Shown in pieces: positions 24,319 to 33,989 of a stretch of 64,000 nt of DNA. Numbering within the stretch: the stretch's first letter is position 1; the number at the start of each line of letters is the position of its first letter. The stretch lies in assembly GCA_977006965.1 (NCBI GenBank), contig OZ345375.1, forward strand, positions 868,001 to 932,000. The letters run 5' to 3'. This DNA is from Phymatolithon calcareum (Eukaryota; Rhodophyta; Florideophyceae; Hapalidiales). The notes under the pieces were generated by a model that had not been told where the DNA came from, ran no database searches, and worked only from the letters and a program-made list of their open reading frames with translations. The translations under genes and the position numbers were made by a program.

Positions 24319-24655
24319 TCAAAAATATAGCTTGGGTCCTCTTGTACTGCGCTCCTGCCCAGTGATGGGTCCGTTTTATCGAAGCGAACTACCGATAATG
24401 GATAGAGTGGCACCAAATCAGCGCCCATCTTTAGCTGCAGAGGGAATATTGTGCAGTAATGGATCCTTCGAAACTCTCTGTGCTTTTTTCCACAGGTTGA
24501 TCACTGTGCCACTATCAAAGATCTGACACTGCCGGTCACAGCCTGTGTCTCCAGACACGATATAGATTGTCTACTTGCCACGGCAAAAAGCACGAAGCGC
24601 GAAGAAATCTTGGCAGGATCAAATCGTGCAGTAAATTAGCTTTCCAAATTTTTTT

Positions 24656-25807
24656 GGCTAAATATTTTCCCTGTCACTAATTTTCACGTCCCTGTCACTA
24701 AATTGAAAAACAGCACGTCAGTGTCACTATTATGAAAAACAGCACTTCAGTGTCACTATTCTGAGAAACGATGGCTCAGTGTCACTAATCCTAAAAATCG
24801 CTCTTCTATGTCACTAAAAGCAACTCAATAAGACACAATTATACTCTTCGGGAAAAGTTTCGGAAAACATTTCAAAATATCAATGCCTATCATGTGAATA
24901 GATTTTCGTTATACTACACATAACATTCGATATATCGAATGCTGAATGTGAATGCATTTCTGAATGCAGTCGCGATTACGGCCGCATAGACAGCCTGCTG
25001 CTGCAGTACTGTACATGCCTCGGCACTTGCAGAAAGTACACCTCGCCCCAACAAAAAAGAACGGGACACTGGAGAAATCGGAAAATTATCGCGAAACAAG
25101 GAAATTCTCGTGACTGCTATCGATATGAAGCTGGTCGATGTGTAGTTGACCATTGGTACCGTTTGCCATCTTATAACACATTAATTTAGCTGTAGCTCAA
25201 GATTTCACCGGGAATACTCTTCTCTATTAAACTGCAGGCCTTCAGTTTTAGGGAGCAGATCATTCCCAAGGAAAACTTGAGCTTATTGCATTAAGTTGAC
25301 CGTTCAGTGCCATTAATCATGCCTGCAGTTTTGCGAGAGCTTTGCCATTGACCACAGAACACTACTGCCAAAGTTTCTCTTTGGCCCGATTTATCCTCGT
25401 TACGGCCAGTTCGACTTTGTCGTGATTAGACCGTTACAGGTAAACATTTCCATACGATGAGTATCATATTCTGAAAACCTTGTGCACAACACCTGGAGCT
25501 TGCGAAATGTGGACTCAGCAAGGAGTATTACTCCTTGCCAAATTTTTACAAGATGAATAGACTTTGTAATAACTATTTCCCGAAAATTGTACATTTCTAG
25601 CTTCTTCTGTAATTTTTAGTGACATTGTCGATCCGTTTGGAAGATTAGTGACACTGAGATGCCATTTTTGGAAATTAGTGACACCAAGGCACTGTTTTTC
25701 AGATTAGTGACTCTGACGTCTCAATTTGCAAAATAGTGACACTGAAATGCCTTTTCTGCGATTAGTGACACAGACGCGAAAATTAGTGACACTGAAAATA
25801 TGCGTCC
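24656..25807. mobile_element. MULE-type non-autonomous element with inverted 29-bp repeat arrays
   Basis: The flanks carry the identical 9-bp sequence AATTTTTTT (24647-24655 and 25808-25816), the duplication length typical of Mutator-like elements. The ends are related inverted repeats (GGCTAAATATTTTC and, inverted, GGACGCATATTTTC). Inside each end is an array of the motif TGTCACTA or its complement. Left copies start at 24672, 24693, 24722, 24751, 24780 and 24809. Right copies (TAGTGACA) start at 25617, 25646, 25676, 25705, 25734, 25763 and 25784. Spacing is 29 bp (one of 30) and 21 bp at each outer end, so the two arrays are mirror images. The middle 770 bp has no convincing gene. Confidence 0.75.
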
Positions 25808-25939
25808 AATTTTTTTGATGCAAAAGCTCTTTGATTATCAAATCTTACCTGGTGATCGAAAGTGCACAGCTGCTGTATGTTTTCTTCTGCACAATTTCTT
25901 GAAACTGGATGAAAATTTCAATTTTTACATTACGTAGTG

Positions 25940-27022
25940 TTAATGAGCAACCTGAGGAAAATCAAAAAAAAGTAAAAAAAAAAACTGCACGAAGCTGTAC
26001 ATCTTGAACAGTAGCAAGCGTCCAGGTTTGACCTGTGCGCTCACATCTCCACCTTCGTCAACGGACCGGTTGTACTCGCGAACCGCGTCTGCTAGTGCCC
26101 CGTCTCCGCCATCTTCTGCTTGTCTGCCTTCCTGAATGGCTAGAAATGGGACATCTTGATCGTCTGCCGCACTCTCTTCCATCGTTTCGTCCTCGGTATT
26201 CTGCACTTCTTTCGATCTCTGTGAATTCTTCGACTCTTGCTCTCGCAGCGGTTGCGCCAGTTTATTGATTCGCGTTTCAGCAGGAAGCTTTTGTAGCTCA
26301 TAGTCTGCCATCATTTCCCTAAATTCTTCTCCCTTGGCTTTCTCGATTTTGCGAACGTGAAGCTCCGCAAGCTCCAGAAGCTTCTTCAATTTTTGCGTTT
26401 CAACGCTGGATACCACGGTGTATAATGGCTTCGTCACAGGAAGGCCATGGAGTAGGAGGTTCAACTCCTTCGTCATGTGACATTCATCTTTAGCCCCGAG
26501 AAGAGAGGTCTCCAGTGGCACGTAGCACCAGTAGCTTGTATTCCGACCACCCGTCAATAGGTTTCGGATTCTGCATTCCGCCTCCTGGTTTTTTCGCATC
26601 ATGGCCTCAACAGGCTCTTCCATCTTGTTGATTATTACTCCGAACTGGTCGTTAGTATCCACGGAAATAGCATCGAGTACGAGTTTTATGGTGAGAATGT
26701 CGCTTTTTCTCGCTCGGCCTCCATCCAAAGTTACAACGAATGCAATCTTTAGTGCCACATTTTCGGAGAGTAACTTGTCCAGCTCTTTGCCCGCTTGCTT
26801 AATAATAGAAAAACGGAAGAGACCGGGGGTGTCGTACTGCGTCAAGCTCCCCACCGGATATGCTTGGAGAACTTGAGTCAAACCTTCACATGAGCTGGGC
26901 CCGCTTCTGAACTGTGGACTTCCGGCGAGTCCGTTGAGGAGAGTGCTTTTCCCAGCGTCCGGGTTTCCGACCAGCGCAATTGCTGGCCGGTGGCGAAAGG
27001 AGGTCGAGGTGACTTCGCTCAT
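25940..27022 (-). CDS. AIG1/GIMAP-like GTPase
   Basis: This is a predicted GTP-binding protein of 360 residues. The G1 loop is GNPDAGKST (19-27), G3 is DTPG (64-67), and the G4 position reads NKME (132-135) where NKxD is usual. The order and spacing resemble the AIG1-like GTPases found in plants, oomycetes and algae. After about residue 200 follows a charged helical part with coiled-coil character (LKKLLELAELHVRKIEKAKGEEF), an acidic linker, and a hydrophobic Phe-rich C-terminus (SFVQFFFLLFF) that could anchor it in a membrane. The stop lies only 130 bp from the end of the MULE-type element, and the odd Phe-rich tail comes from an A/T-rich run, so the original C-terminus may have been altered. 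Function in the cell is unknown. Confidence 0.8.
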   Translation of the reverse strand: MSEVTSTSFRHRPAIALVGNPDAGKSTLLNGLAGSPQFRSGPSSCEGLTQVLQAYPVGSLTQYDTPGLFRFSIIKQAGKELDKLLSENVALKIAFVVTLDGGRARKSDILTIKLVLDAISVDTNDQFGVIINKMEEPVEAMMRKNQEAECRIRNLLTGGRNTSYWCYVPLETSLLGAKDECHMTKELNLLLHGLPVTKPLYTVVSSVETQKLKKLLELAELHVRKIEKAKGEEFREMMADYELQKLPAETRINKLAQPLREQESKNSQRSKEVQNTEDETMEESAADDQDVPFLAIQEGRQAEDGGDGALADAVREYNRSVDEGGDVSAQVKPGRLLLFKMYSFVQFFFLLFFDFPQVAH

Positions 27023-27886
27023 AGATAGTAGAACATCGATGGAGGGAAAACGTCGAGCAGTCTTTCACCCGTCAGGTGGGGGACTGAGACTGGGGGTCGC
27101 GAGAAACGTCGCGTTTCCGTTTCCCCAAAAAAAGGTCGACAGCGCACAAATACAATATGATAAGTTCTTAGTGTTGTATGTTGTATAGGATAGTACACGT
27201 AGCACAGTGTAGGGAATGACACGTGCACGCGTACGCGGCGAATAAAAGGGCACAAAACCCCCGGAGGAAGGAAACGAGCCTCCGGTATTTATTCTTATAG
27301 TCCGCGCACACAGAATGCGCCGACACGACTCCAAGAACGAAAAGGGCAAAGAGCAGCAAGGTAAGTGTGCGCGTCTTCTTCTGCCTCTCTTCTCCTGAAC
27401 GAGAAGTTCGGCGCTTGCATATATGTCGGCGCGAGATTGAAGTATGATCACTAACACAAAAATATCTTCTTATGATAAATGCCACGTGTATCGATATGAT
27501 CAACACTTAGAGGAATGGTTTGCTGGAAGGCCATTCAAGTTGTCATCCGCATAAATTACAATTCGAGAGATTCATTTATCAGAGTCTACCCAATCACCTC
27601 TCAACGCTCTCCCGAGATTTACTACGTAGAAAAATCTACAAACAACCAATCGACAAGAACACACAAATACTACCCAACAATAGTGGAGACAATCATCTTC
27701 TCCACGGGCACGCGTTTCCGAATAAACGAACGTGCACAGACGACTTTACTGTGCAGGGGGCACTCGATTGCGCCTTCACGGTACTGTCTATCAACGCACT
27801 ACCAGCGCGTTCGTTACATTATGTTCATTTTCGCCGATTGGGCGAGCCTGTTTAAGATGCAAAAGGGCGAAGAGATTTGTAAGCAC
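27023..27886. other. GTPase upstream region
   Basis: Overlapping frames on both strands (up to 130 codons on the minus strand) show no family features. The part next to 27022 should be the GTPase promoter and leader. Nothing specific was identified. Confidence 0.35.
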
Positions 27887-28650
27887 TCAAGTTGCACCGT
27901 CATCTTCGTCCTTTGGCTTCTTAAACTTGTTCGCCACATTGTTCAATGTATCTATGATGAAGAACTCATTCGCGTCAGCTTCATTCCACTTAAAAGGAGT
28001 TTCCACCTCTTCTCCGTCGGACGGTGTGCCGATTTCGTCATTTATATTCCATTGAAAACGTATATCAAGTTGATAACATTGCCCTCTGAGTCCAGTTCTT
28101 TCCGGTCGCGAAAGTTGTAGAGCCTCTACTCTTCTACAAAATTTGTACGCCATTCATGAAGTCTTCACTAGCAACTTTTCCTAATTGACTTGTACGATCC
28201 TTGAGGCCAGAAGTTCTCCAAGGTGGAAAATCCAAATCTCCCCTTTAGGACAAGCGTCCAGTGCCGTTCTGACATTAGGAGTAGGTGTGATGGCACCATG
28301 TTTTTAGACTGAGTGACTTCTCTGCTTCAACTTCTGCCTCTATAGCCTTGATCCGTTGGTCTTTTTTGATACCATGTCGTTGCTGATGTTACATTTGCTG
28401 CTTCCCACATGTATCTATTCAAATTTTGTCTGGATAATGTCTCGTTCAGCTTCTTCAAGCTTATTGTTTCCCGAACTGTTGTTAATTCTTGCGCCAGAAT
28501 ATTATCGATCACTTCCCAATTCTCGAAACTGGCGTTAAAGGGGACAATTCTCTTATGAATGCTTAAAAGTGCACTCCAAGCTTTACCATTTCCCCTTGAA
28601 GAACTGTTCGTGCGGCTACGGCGAAGGCACCAGAATTGAATCCGGACTAT
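27887..28650 (-). pseudogene. Unrecognised coding remnant broken by frameshifts
   Basis: On the minus strand protein-like stretches follow one another in different frames. The first (about 28620-28330) contains AWSALLSIHKRIVPFNASFENWEV and continues as KAIEAEVEAEKSLSLKTW. The next has ALDACPKGEIWIFHLGELLASRIV (about 28270-28195), followed by SEDFMNGVQIL and DRKELDSEGNVINLIY. The last frame ends KFKKPKDEDDG near 27887. This looks like one protein interrupted several times. I do not recognise it. The flank at 28660-28750 is similar to 47270-47370, so it may belong to a dispersed element. Confidence 0.35.
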
Positions 28651-28797
28651 TATTATTTCAGTTAGCAAACAGTACCTGGAACCAATCGCCATTGCAGTCT
28701 CATGAGTGTTTCTGAGGGCGTTGCATATTAAAAAGATAACATTGTGTTTGCATGCAAGGCCGTGATGTAGCAATATCAACCTTTTTCCATGCGTGCA

Positions 28798-29198
28798 CTT
28801 TCTTTCCTTCTTTCTTTATTGCGAAAAGATCGTCACCACTCAAGATGAGCTCCTAAAGCTGTTCTGAAACAGTTTCTCATTGTTCAGAAAGTTGAGTATA
28901 GCTATGACTCATAGCTATACTCAACTATGAGTCTCTTACGGTATAGCTCTTCTATGGTTTTTGTACCCACTCTTCCAATAAACTTACGCCTGGAGAAAGA
29001 ACATTCACCACATCTTAAAATCAGGTGCTTGGCAGTTTCCTTGCAACAAGATTTACATGTTTTGCACATTGGGCCATACGACATTGTGTCCCTGTTAAAT
29101 CCATGTCTAAGAACGGCCACCATGGGGGTGCCGTCTCCAATCAGTTGATGTGAGATCACATCTGCCCGTCTGTCGCGGCAGTTTCGGAATGACGACAT
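28798..29198 (-). mobile_element. RNase H LINE family, 3' end fragment (copy 2)
   Basis: Minus-strand reading from 29198 gives the same zinc-finger segment as copy 1 (CKTCKSCCKETAKHLILRC, then RRKFIGRVGTKTIEELY). The 3' end is marked by GCAATAAAGAAAGAAGGAAAG at 28822-28798 on the minus strand. Between finger and tail it carries an 18-nt-arm hairpin (28890-28926) that is absent from copy 1 at the matching place. Confidence 0.75.
28890..28926. repeat. Perfect hairpin, 18-nt arms, 1-nt centre
   Basis: AGTTGAGTATAGCTATGA (28890-28907) is followed by a single C and then by its exact reverse complement (28909-28926). The hairpin lies inside LINE copy 2. Confidence 0.95.
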
Positions 29199-29738
29199 GT
29201 TCGGCTAGTAAAGACGGCCTAATGATTGATCTCGTTGAGTTGAGTGTCAGAGGAACCTTCTGATGAACCCATAGGTTTAATTCTCAAATAGGCCTTCGTT
29301 CGCGATTCACAGGCCATAGAGACACCTTCTTTGGCTCTCTTTACCGTTGACCGTATGCCTTTGTGCGAGTAGATGACAACATCGTGGCACATTTTCTGCA
29401 CTATTTATTGATCGCAACTACAGTATTGGCCTGACTTCTGTCAGAAATAATCTCGTCGGGACTTCGCAGCATTGCATGTTCAGAATTAGTATTACACAGA
29501 CTAAATAATATCATAGCTCATACCACCGCCATCCAGCGAAGCATTCACTCGATTGTTCACCCTATTGGGTGACCTTTAAACCCTAATAACTAAAGCGGAA
29601 TGCTTCATATGCAGCATTCTATAGTACATGTACACATGTAATATAGTATGAAGTATTCGGCTTTATTTATTAGGGTTTAAAGCTATTGCAGATTTCAGTA
29701 ACCTGCACCAAAGGTCTCGGCCGCCTAATGCACTGGCT

Positions 29739-29824
29739 GTTTCTGTCGTATAGTGGTGAGAAAGATCCATGAAGTATGCCCCGCTGTCACCGGGGAGACC
29801 CGGGTTCAATTCCCGGCAGAATCG
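29739..29824 (+). tRNA. tRNA-Asp(GTC) with a 14-nt insertion in the D arm
   Basis: All parts of tRNA-Asp are present. The acceptor is GTTTCTG (29739-29745) against CAGAATC (29817-29823), with one T-T mismatch at pair 2-71, and the discriminator is G. D stem GTAT is at 29748-29751 with loop AGTGGTGA. The second D-stem strand GTAT is at 29774-29777. The anticodon arm is CCCCG-CTGTCAC-CGGGG (29779-29795). The T arm is CCGGG-TTCAATT-CCCGG (29800-29816). Between the D loop and its second stem strand lies an extra GAAAGATCCATGAA (29760-29773). Removing it gives a normal D arm. A T6 run at 29843-29848 would stop RNA polymerase III. Introns at unusual places in tRNA genes, including the D arm, are known from Cyanidiophyceae red algae. 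The alternative is a pseudogene with an insertion. Confidence 0.65.
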
Positions 29825-29842
29825 ACTCTTCGAGACCCAATC

Positions 29843-29848
29843 TTTTTT
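29843..29848 (+). terminator. RNA polymerase III terminator of the tRNA-Asp gene
   Basis: Six T residues follow the discriminator base by 18 nt, a normal place for Pol III termination. Confidence 0.55.
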
Positions 29849-29874
29849 GCGCTGACCGCCTAACACGTCGTTTC

Positions 29875-30010
29875 TGACACGACTTTTAACGATTTAGTGG
29901 CTTCATGACCAGGTCTGGCTTTCTACGAGCGAGCACATGCCAATGCCCTTTCCATGTGTTGACCTGGTCCGCCCAGTGGTGCTTCCCGCAGAAGACGCTT
30001 TCACCCAAAA
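29875..30010. repeat. Dispersed repeat, partner at 41.37-41.50 kb
   Basis: The two stretches share an ATTTAGTG..CTG/CATGACC core, a TCTA/TTTA-ACGAGC phrase and GACCTGGTCCGCC in the same order with moderate divergence. They look like fragments of one old transposon. Confidence 0.5.
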
Positions 30011-30286
30011 CGGCGTTCAAATGTCAGGGAAGTCCTTTTTCTTAATTGGCATTGATGGTCAACTGGACCAAGTTGTAAAACAAATGAGGTCAATCCTACA
30101 ACTGTTTGCAATACATGACCAGTCCGCACAGACATAACATGACGTTATTCCCTTCTTCTGAAGTCCTCGACTAACAAACCATAATTACACAGCACCCCCA
30201 AAATAATTTATTGACACCAACATTTCCAAAGCTCCCTTGCCGACGTGCAGGAAGCCATTACTATAACCCTCTATTACAACCCCTTC

Positions 30287-31402
30287 CTACAACGCTTTAA
30301 GTTCCGGATGGTCCAAGAGCATCTCCGCCTTCGTGAGCACATCCGACCTCCGTTGCGGCGCCCACAAGAGCTCAAGCCCTTGTAGATGAGTAGCGGGCAC
30401 TGCCCCAAGCACCTGCAACGCGCGCCTCACATCAGCCGCCCCATAGATCCCCTTCGGCATCTTCGTGACCAGCTGTCGATCTGCCGCGACAATTAAAGTC
30501 ACAACAATAAACTCCTGCGGATTTCCCGCTTCTCCAATTTCCTCACCAATCTCCACCTTTCGTCCACGCACATTCGAAAGCGTCTCCCGTTTAATCTTGA
30601 CCCTTTCCGCCACTGCAGCATCATTAAAAGCCGCCTCCGCCGCGCGCGGCACACTAACCTCTGAAGACCCATACACCCAATAGTCCGGATGCCGGAGCAG
30701 TGCCACGGCCGTTTCCTGCAACACGGTCTGCAGTCCTGCCGCCGACGACGTGTTTGCTGCGCGTGCAATGCCGTCCAATTCCGTCTGCAATCCGCGCGCC
30801 GAGGCAAGCAGTCCAATTTTCAGCGTGACTACCGCGGTCGACGTAGACGTTTCGACGTCGCTGGCAAACGCGGTGCCGCCCGCGCGGCCGACCTGCGATA
30901 TCAGGGCGATTGCAGTGCCGGCAAGGACGATTGTACCGAGACCGCCTAGTCCGCCGCCGCCTACCATGGGGAAAAGAAAGGGGTTCATGTAAATGGGCAT
31001 GAAGACACCGCCGCCGCCACCATAGCCGCCACCGTAGCCGTACCCGCCGCCGCGGTAGCCGGCTCTGGGGGCGGAACGCTGAATTCGTGGCGTGGAACGG
31101 AAGGAGGAACCGCCTATACGACCGCCGCTTGAGGCTGCAAAGGCGGCGGGAATCGGAATGATGAGAAGGGCTGCCATGGCGACGGCCGCTATTTTTGCAA
31201 CGAGGTTGCGTTTCTTGCCGTCGTTGGAGATGGACATTTGAGCAGGTTGCACTGACGCAGGACAGAATGTGCGGTTGGGGGAACGGAGGGAGACGGAGTG
31301 TGCGATGAAACGGGGTCGCACCAAGGGCGAAGGGAGGAAGGTCGAGACGAAGGCCGTGCGGGCCATGAGGCCTTGCGCAGGATCTCGGGACGGGGTACTC
31401 AT
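30287..31402 (-). CDS. DUF1517 (FLAP1-like) plastid membrane protein
   Basis: The 371-residue protein starts at the ATG at 31402. Its first 65 residues are Ser/Arg/Pro-rich with almost no acidic residues, as in a plastid transit peptide. A hydrophobic segment then ends in AAFA-ASSGG (about residue 89), like a thylakoid signal. A Gly/Tyr-rich stretch (about 110-140) and a second membrane segment (GTIVLAGTAIALISQV) follow, and then the DUF1517 domain (about 180-365) with VTLKIGLLASARGLQTELDGIA and a TLIVAAD segment. DUF1517 proteins occur in cyanobacteria and plastids. Plant FLAP1 of this family affects acclimation to fluctuating light. The 5' half is duplicated at 32.8-33.2 kb as a pseudogene. 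Confidence 0.85.
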   Translation of the reverse strand: MSTPSRDPAQGLMARTAFVSTFLPSPLVRPRFIAHSVSLRSPNRTFCPASVQPAQMSISNDGKKRNLVAKIAAVAMAALLIIPIPAAFAASSGGRIGGSSFRSTPRIQRSAPRAGYRGGGYGYGGGYGGGGGVFMPIYMNPFLFPMVGGGGLGGLGTIVLAGTAIALISQVGRAGGTAFASDVETSTSTAVVTLKIGLLASARGLQTELDGIARAANTSSAAGLQTVLQETAVALLRHPDYWVYGSSEVSVPRAAEAAFNDAAVAERVKIKRETLSNVRGRKVEIGEEIGEAGNPQEFIVVTLIVAADRQLVTKMPKGIYGAADVRRALQVLGAVPATHLQGLELLWAPQRRSDVLTKAEMLLDHPELKAL

Positions 31403-32017
31403 GGTCGGCGGGTGACTCAAGGGTGCGGGACAACGTTGTCCGGGTTGACGTCGGGTATTCCAGTGAACTGGAGTGGCGCCTAAGAGGGTGCAATCGTCCT
31501 CACCAGTTCCGTGCGCTCGTGAGGTGTAAAGCACGGCGTCAATCATTGAAAGGAGCATGGATGGTTGAAAAATCTGAAGTTCAGATACGGAAAAAATCTG
31601 ATTTTCGGCTGATCGGGCCAGATAACTGGCAGAATCTGGACCGAAGTTGACCCCGCTTCGGTGATCGCAGAGGGAGTATGCACGTATGCACACCATGCTC
31701 GGCGTAAATTCTAAACCACAAAGTGAACATTCATTTTATCACGGCTCGGAGATCTACAGTAGAATGGTTTCGCATGTGGATGGTCACAATTCTGCGGTTA
31801 GGGAAAGAAATGCTACGCTGGGTACGAATCAACAAACGTTCCGAACATTTCCCCAGAGAGTCACTCCACGCGAAGTTGCAACATAGAAGTGCAACAACCA
31901 ATTTGGTGCCTGACTGAAGTAATGTGTATTCAGCGCCAACATTTTGTGACATCTAACGCAATAAACAGTTTACTTCGATCTACAATATACTATCTCCGCT
32001 AATCAAGCACAATTCTT
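31403..32017. other. Flank between DUF1517 and bZIP, present twice
   Basis: It holds the DUF1517 promoter side and the downstream side of the bZIP gene. The site at 31876-31888 (GAAGTTGCAACAT) is the empty counterpart of the LINE insertion in unit 2. No further gene is supported. Confidence 0.5.
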
Positions 32018-32713
32018 CTACTCATCACCGCCGTTAAGAATGCGCATCATTTCCTCGAAAAGCTGCTCATCGTCCGGCGATTCCTCGGTTGCCGAATGCG
32101 CCTCCGATCCGCCGGCAGCGGACCGAACCGCCGCCTGCGCCGCCTGCGCCGCCTCGCGCGCCGCCGTCAGGTTGGCGCACACATGCCCAGCCGTATTGGG
32201 AGGCACCTCTATGCCTGCGTTCTCCAGCACCGTGACCAGCGACTTGACGCGATCCTCCAGCGCCGCGATAAGCCGCGTCTGTTTATGAAACTGGTCAAAT
32301 AGAGCTTGCGCTCTCTCCTGCCGTCGCGCGTACGTTCGTTTAGCACCCTGCATTCAACGCGCTAGTCAGTGTTATTGCGCTTTTGTACGCTCTCGATGAA
32401 GATGACATACCTCTACGTTCTGTCTTCTGCGAATGGCGACGTGCATGTGATATGGCTGGCCGCACACGGAGCGAGGTAGTTCTTCCGGATCCTTTTCGGG
32501 TCTTTCTTCGTCGTTGTTGCGCTGGTTTTCCAGGTGGGCCGATACTTCCTCGCCGTTTGGTGGTTCATTTTCTTCACTGGATGATGATGGTGAAACTTTT
32601 CCGATTCTCCCTTCGTTCTCCGTCTGAGGTTGTGATAATTCTTCTCCCTGCTCAGTGACTGTTTCATTGTTATCGCTATGAAATGGAGGAACCTCTTCTC
32701 GTCCGTCCATCAT
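32018..32713 (-). CDS. bZIP transcription factor, unit 1 copy, basic region altered
   Basis: Exon 1 is 32713-32411 and exon 2 is 32347-32018. The 63-nt intron (GTATGT to GCAG) interrupts the basic region in phase 0, exactly as in the 21.5-kb gene. The product is 210 residues: an acidic Ser/Glu/Asn-rich front, the family motif PRSVCGQPYHMHVAIRRRQN, the basic region NVEGAKRTYARRQ, a zipper (about 120-150), and the tail ESPDDEQLFEEMMRIL. In bZIPs an Arg eight places after the basic-region Asn contacts DNA. Here that place is Tyr, while the neighbouring copy keeps Arg (NVEAARRTR). The copy may therefore not bind DNA normally, yet the frame is intact. The gene lies upstream of DUF1517 on the same strand. 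Confidence 0.85.
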
Positions 32714-32798
32714 CACTTTGCGTCGAATGTCTCGGTGATGTGCGAGAAAATTTCATTGACAACAAGCGTCCCATCCTTTTATGTGCCGTCTGTTATGC

Positions 32799-33204
32799 AA
32801 GGCCCGTTCCGCCACTGCAACATCATTAAAAGCCGCCACTGCCGCGCGCGGCACACTAACCTTGGAAGACCCATGTACCCAATAGTCCGAATGCTGGCGC
32901 CGACGACGTAGCCGCCGATACGACCGCCGCTTGAGGCTGCAAAGGCGGCGGGAATCGGAACGATGAGAAGGGCTGTCATGGCGACGGCCGCTATTTTTGC
33001 AACGAGGTTGCGTTTCTTGCCGTCGTTGGAGACGGACATTTGAGCAGGTTGCACTGACGCAGGGCAGAATGTGCGGTTGGGGGAACGGAGGGAGACGGAG
33101 TGTGCGATGAAACGGGGTCGCATCAAGGACGAAGGGAGGAACGTCGAGACGAAGGCCATGCGGGCCATGAGACCTTGTGTAGGATCTCGGGACGGGGTAC
33201 TCAT
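32799..33204 (-). pseudogene. Truncated DUF1517 copy in unit 2
   Basis: The frame starting at the matching ATG (33204) encodes the transit-peptide and first membrane-segment part almost as in the functional gene. It then jumps at AASSGGRIGG to a short piece matching the middle of the gene and ends. The Gly-rich part, the second membrane segment and nearly all of the DUF1517 domain are missing through one or two deletions. It can at most make a short plastid-targeted peptide. Confidence 0.85.
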
Positions 33205-33552
33205 GGTCGGCGGGTGACTCAAGGGTGTGGGACGACGTTGTCCGGGTTGACGACGGGTATTCAAGTGAACCGGAGTGGAGTCTAAGAGGGTTCAATCGTC
33301 CTTGTCAGTGCCGTACGCTCGTGAGGCGCAAAGCACAGCGTCGATCATTCAGAGATCGCACGTATGCACACCATGCTCAGCGTAAATTCTAAACCACAGA
33401 AGTAAACATTAATCACGGCTCGGAGATCTAGAATGGTTTGGCATGTGGTTGGTCACAATTCTGCGGTTAGGGAAGGAATGCTACACCGAGTACGAATCAA
33501 CGAACTTTCCAAACATTTCCCCAGAGAGTCACCCTGCCCGAAGTTGCAACAT

Positions 33553-33842
33553 TGCTGCTCACTGGTGGCAGGTTTTCAAGATGGTTCGGTTGAGTACGAC
33601 CCTATATGCAAGGCCTGCTCAGTGGGAGACAAGGAGACCGCTGAGCATTTACTCCTGCGCTGTAGTGGACGGACTGTAGCAAGACGCCAAACTATTTGTA
33701 GAGTTGGCACCAAAACGGTAGCGGAAATTTGCAATGAGAAACCGCTTGAAGTACTCATATTCGTGAACAATGAGGGGCTGTTTGGAAACATCCCCAGGCA
33801 TTAACTTAAGTTAGCGTCTTTTCTGCAATAAAAGAAAAGAAA
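33553..33842 (+). mobile_element. RNase H LINE family, 290-bp insertion with 13-bp duplication (copy 3)
   Basis: The insert is flanked by identical GAAGTTGCAACAT copies (33540-33552 and 33843-33855), and the unduplicated site is present in unit 1 at 31876-31888. It encodes the zinc finger CKACSVGDKETAEHLLLRC, then RRQTICRVGTKTVAEIC, and ends GCAATAAAAGAAAAGAAA. A 5'-truncated copy with target duplication and A-rich tail is what target-primed reverse transcription leaves. Confidence 0.9.
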
Positions 33843-33989
33843 GAAGTTGCAACATAGAAGTGCAGCAACCAATTTGGTGCCTGATTGAAGTAAAATGAGT
33901 ATTCAGCGCAACATTTTGTAAAATCAAGCACAATAAACAATTTACTTCGATCTACAGTGTACTATCTCCGCTAATCAAGCACAATTCTT

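Noticed and set aside
24672-24817. Evenly spaced 29-bp repeats resembling a CRISPR array
   Set aside because: The whole unit is repeated, with no unique spacers between conserved repeats, and a mirror-image array lies at the other end of a transposon with a 9-bp target duplication. The genome is eukaryotic.
29663-29866. A 67-codon minus-strand frame with a CRELNPGLPG phrase
   Set aside because: It is the translation of the antisense strand of the tRNA-Asp gene, a common false protein.
30654-31493. A 279-codon minus-strand frame overlapping DUF1517
   Set aside because: It is an out-of-frame shadow with Arg/His-rich composition caused by the GC-rich codons of the real gene.
30287-31696. A longer 469-codon version of the DUF1517 protein
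   Set aside because: The extra 98 N-terminal codons show no targeting signal and no ATG at their head. The ATG at 31402 is followed directly by a good transit peptide.
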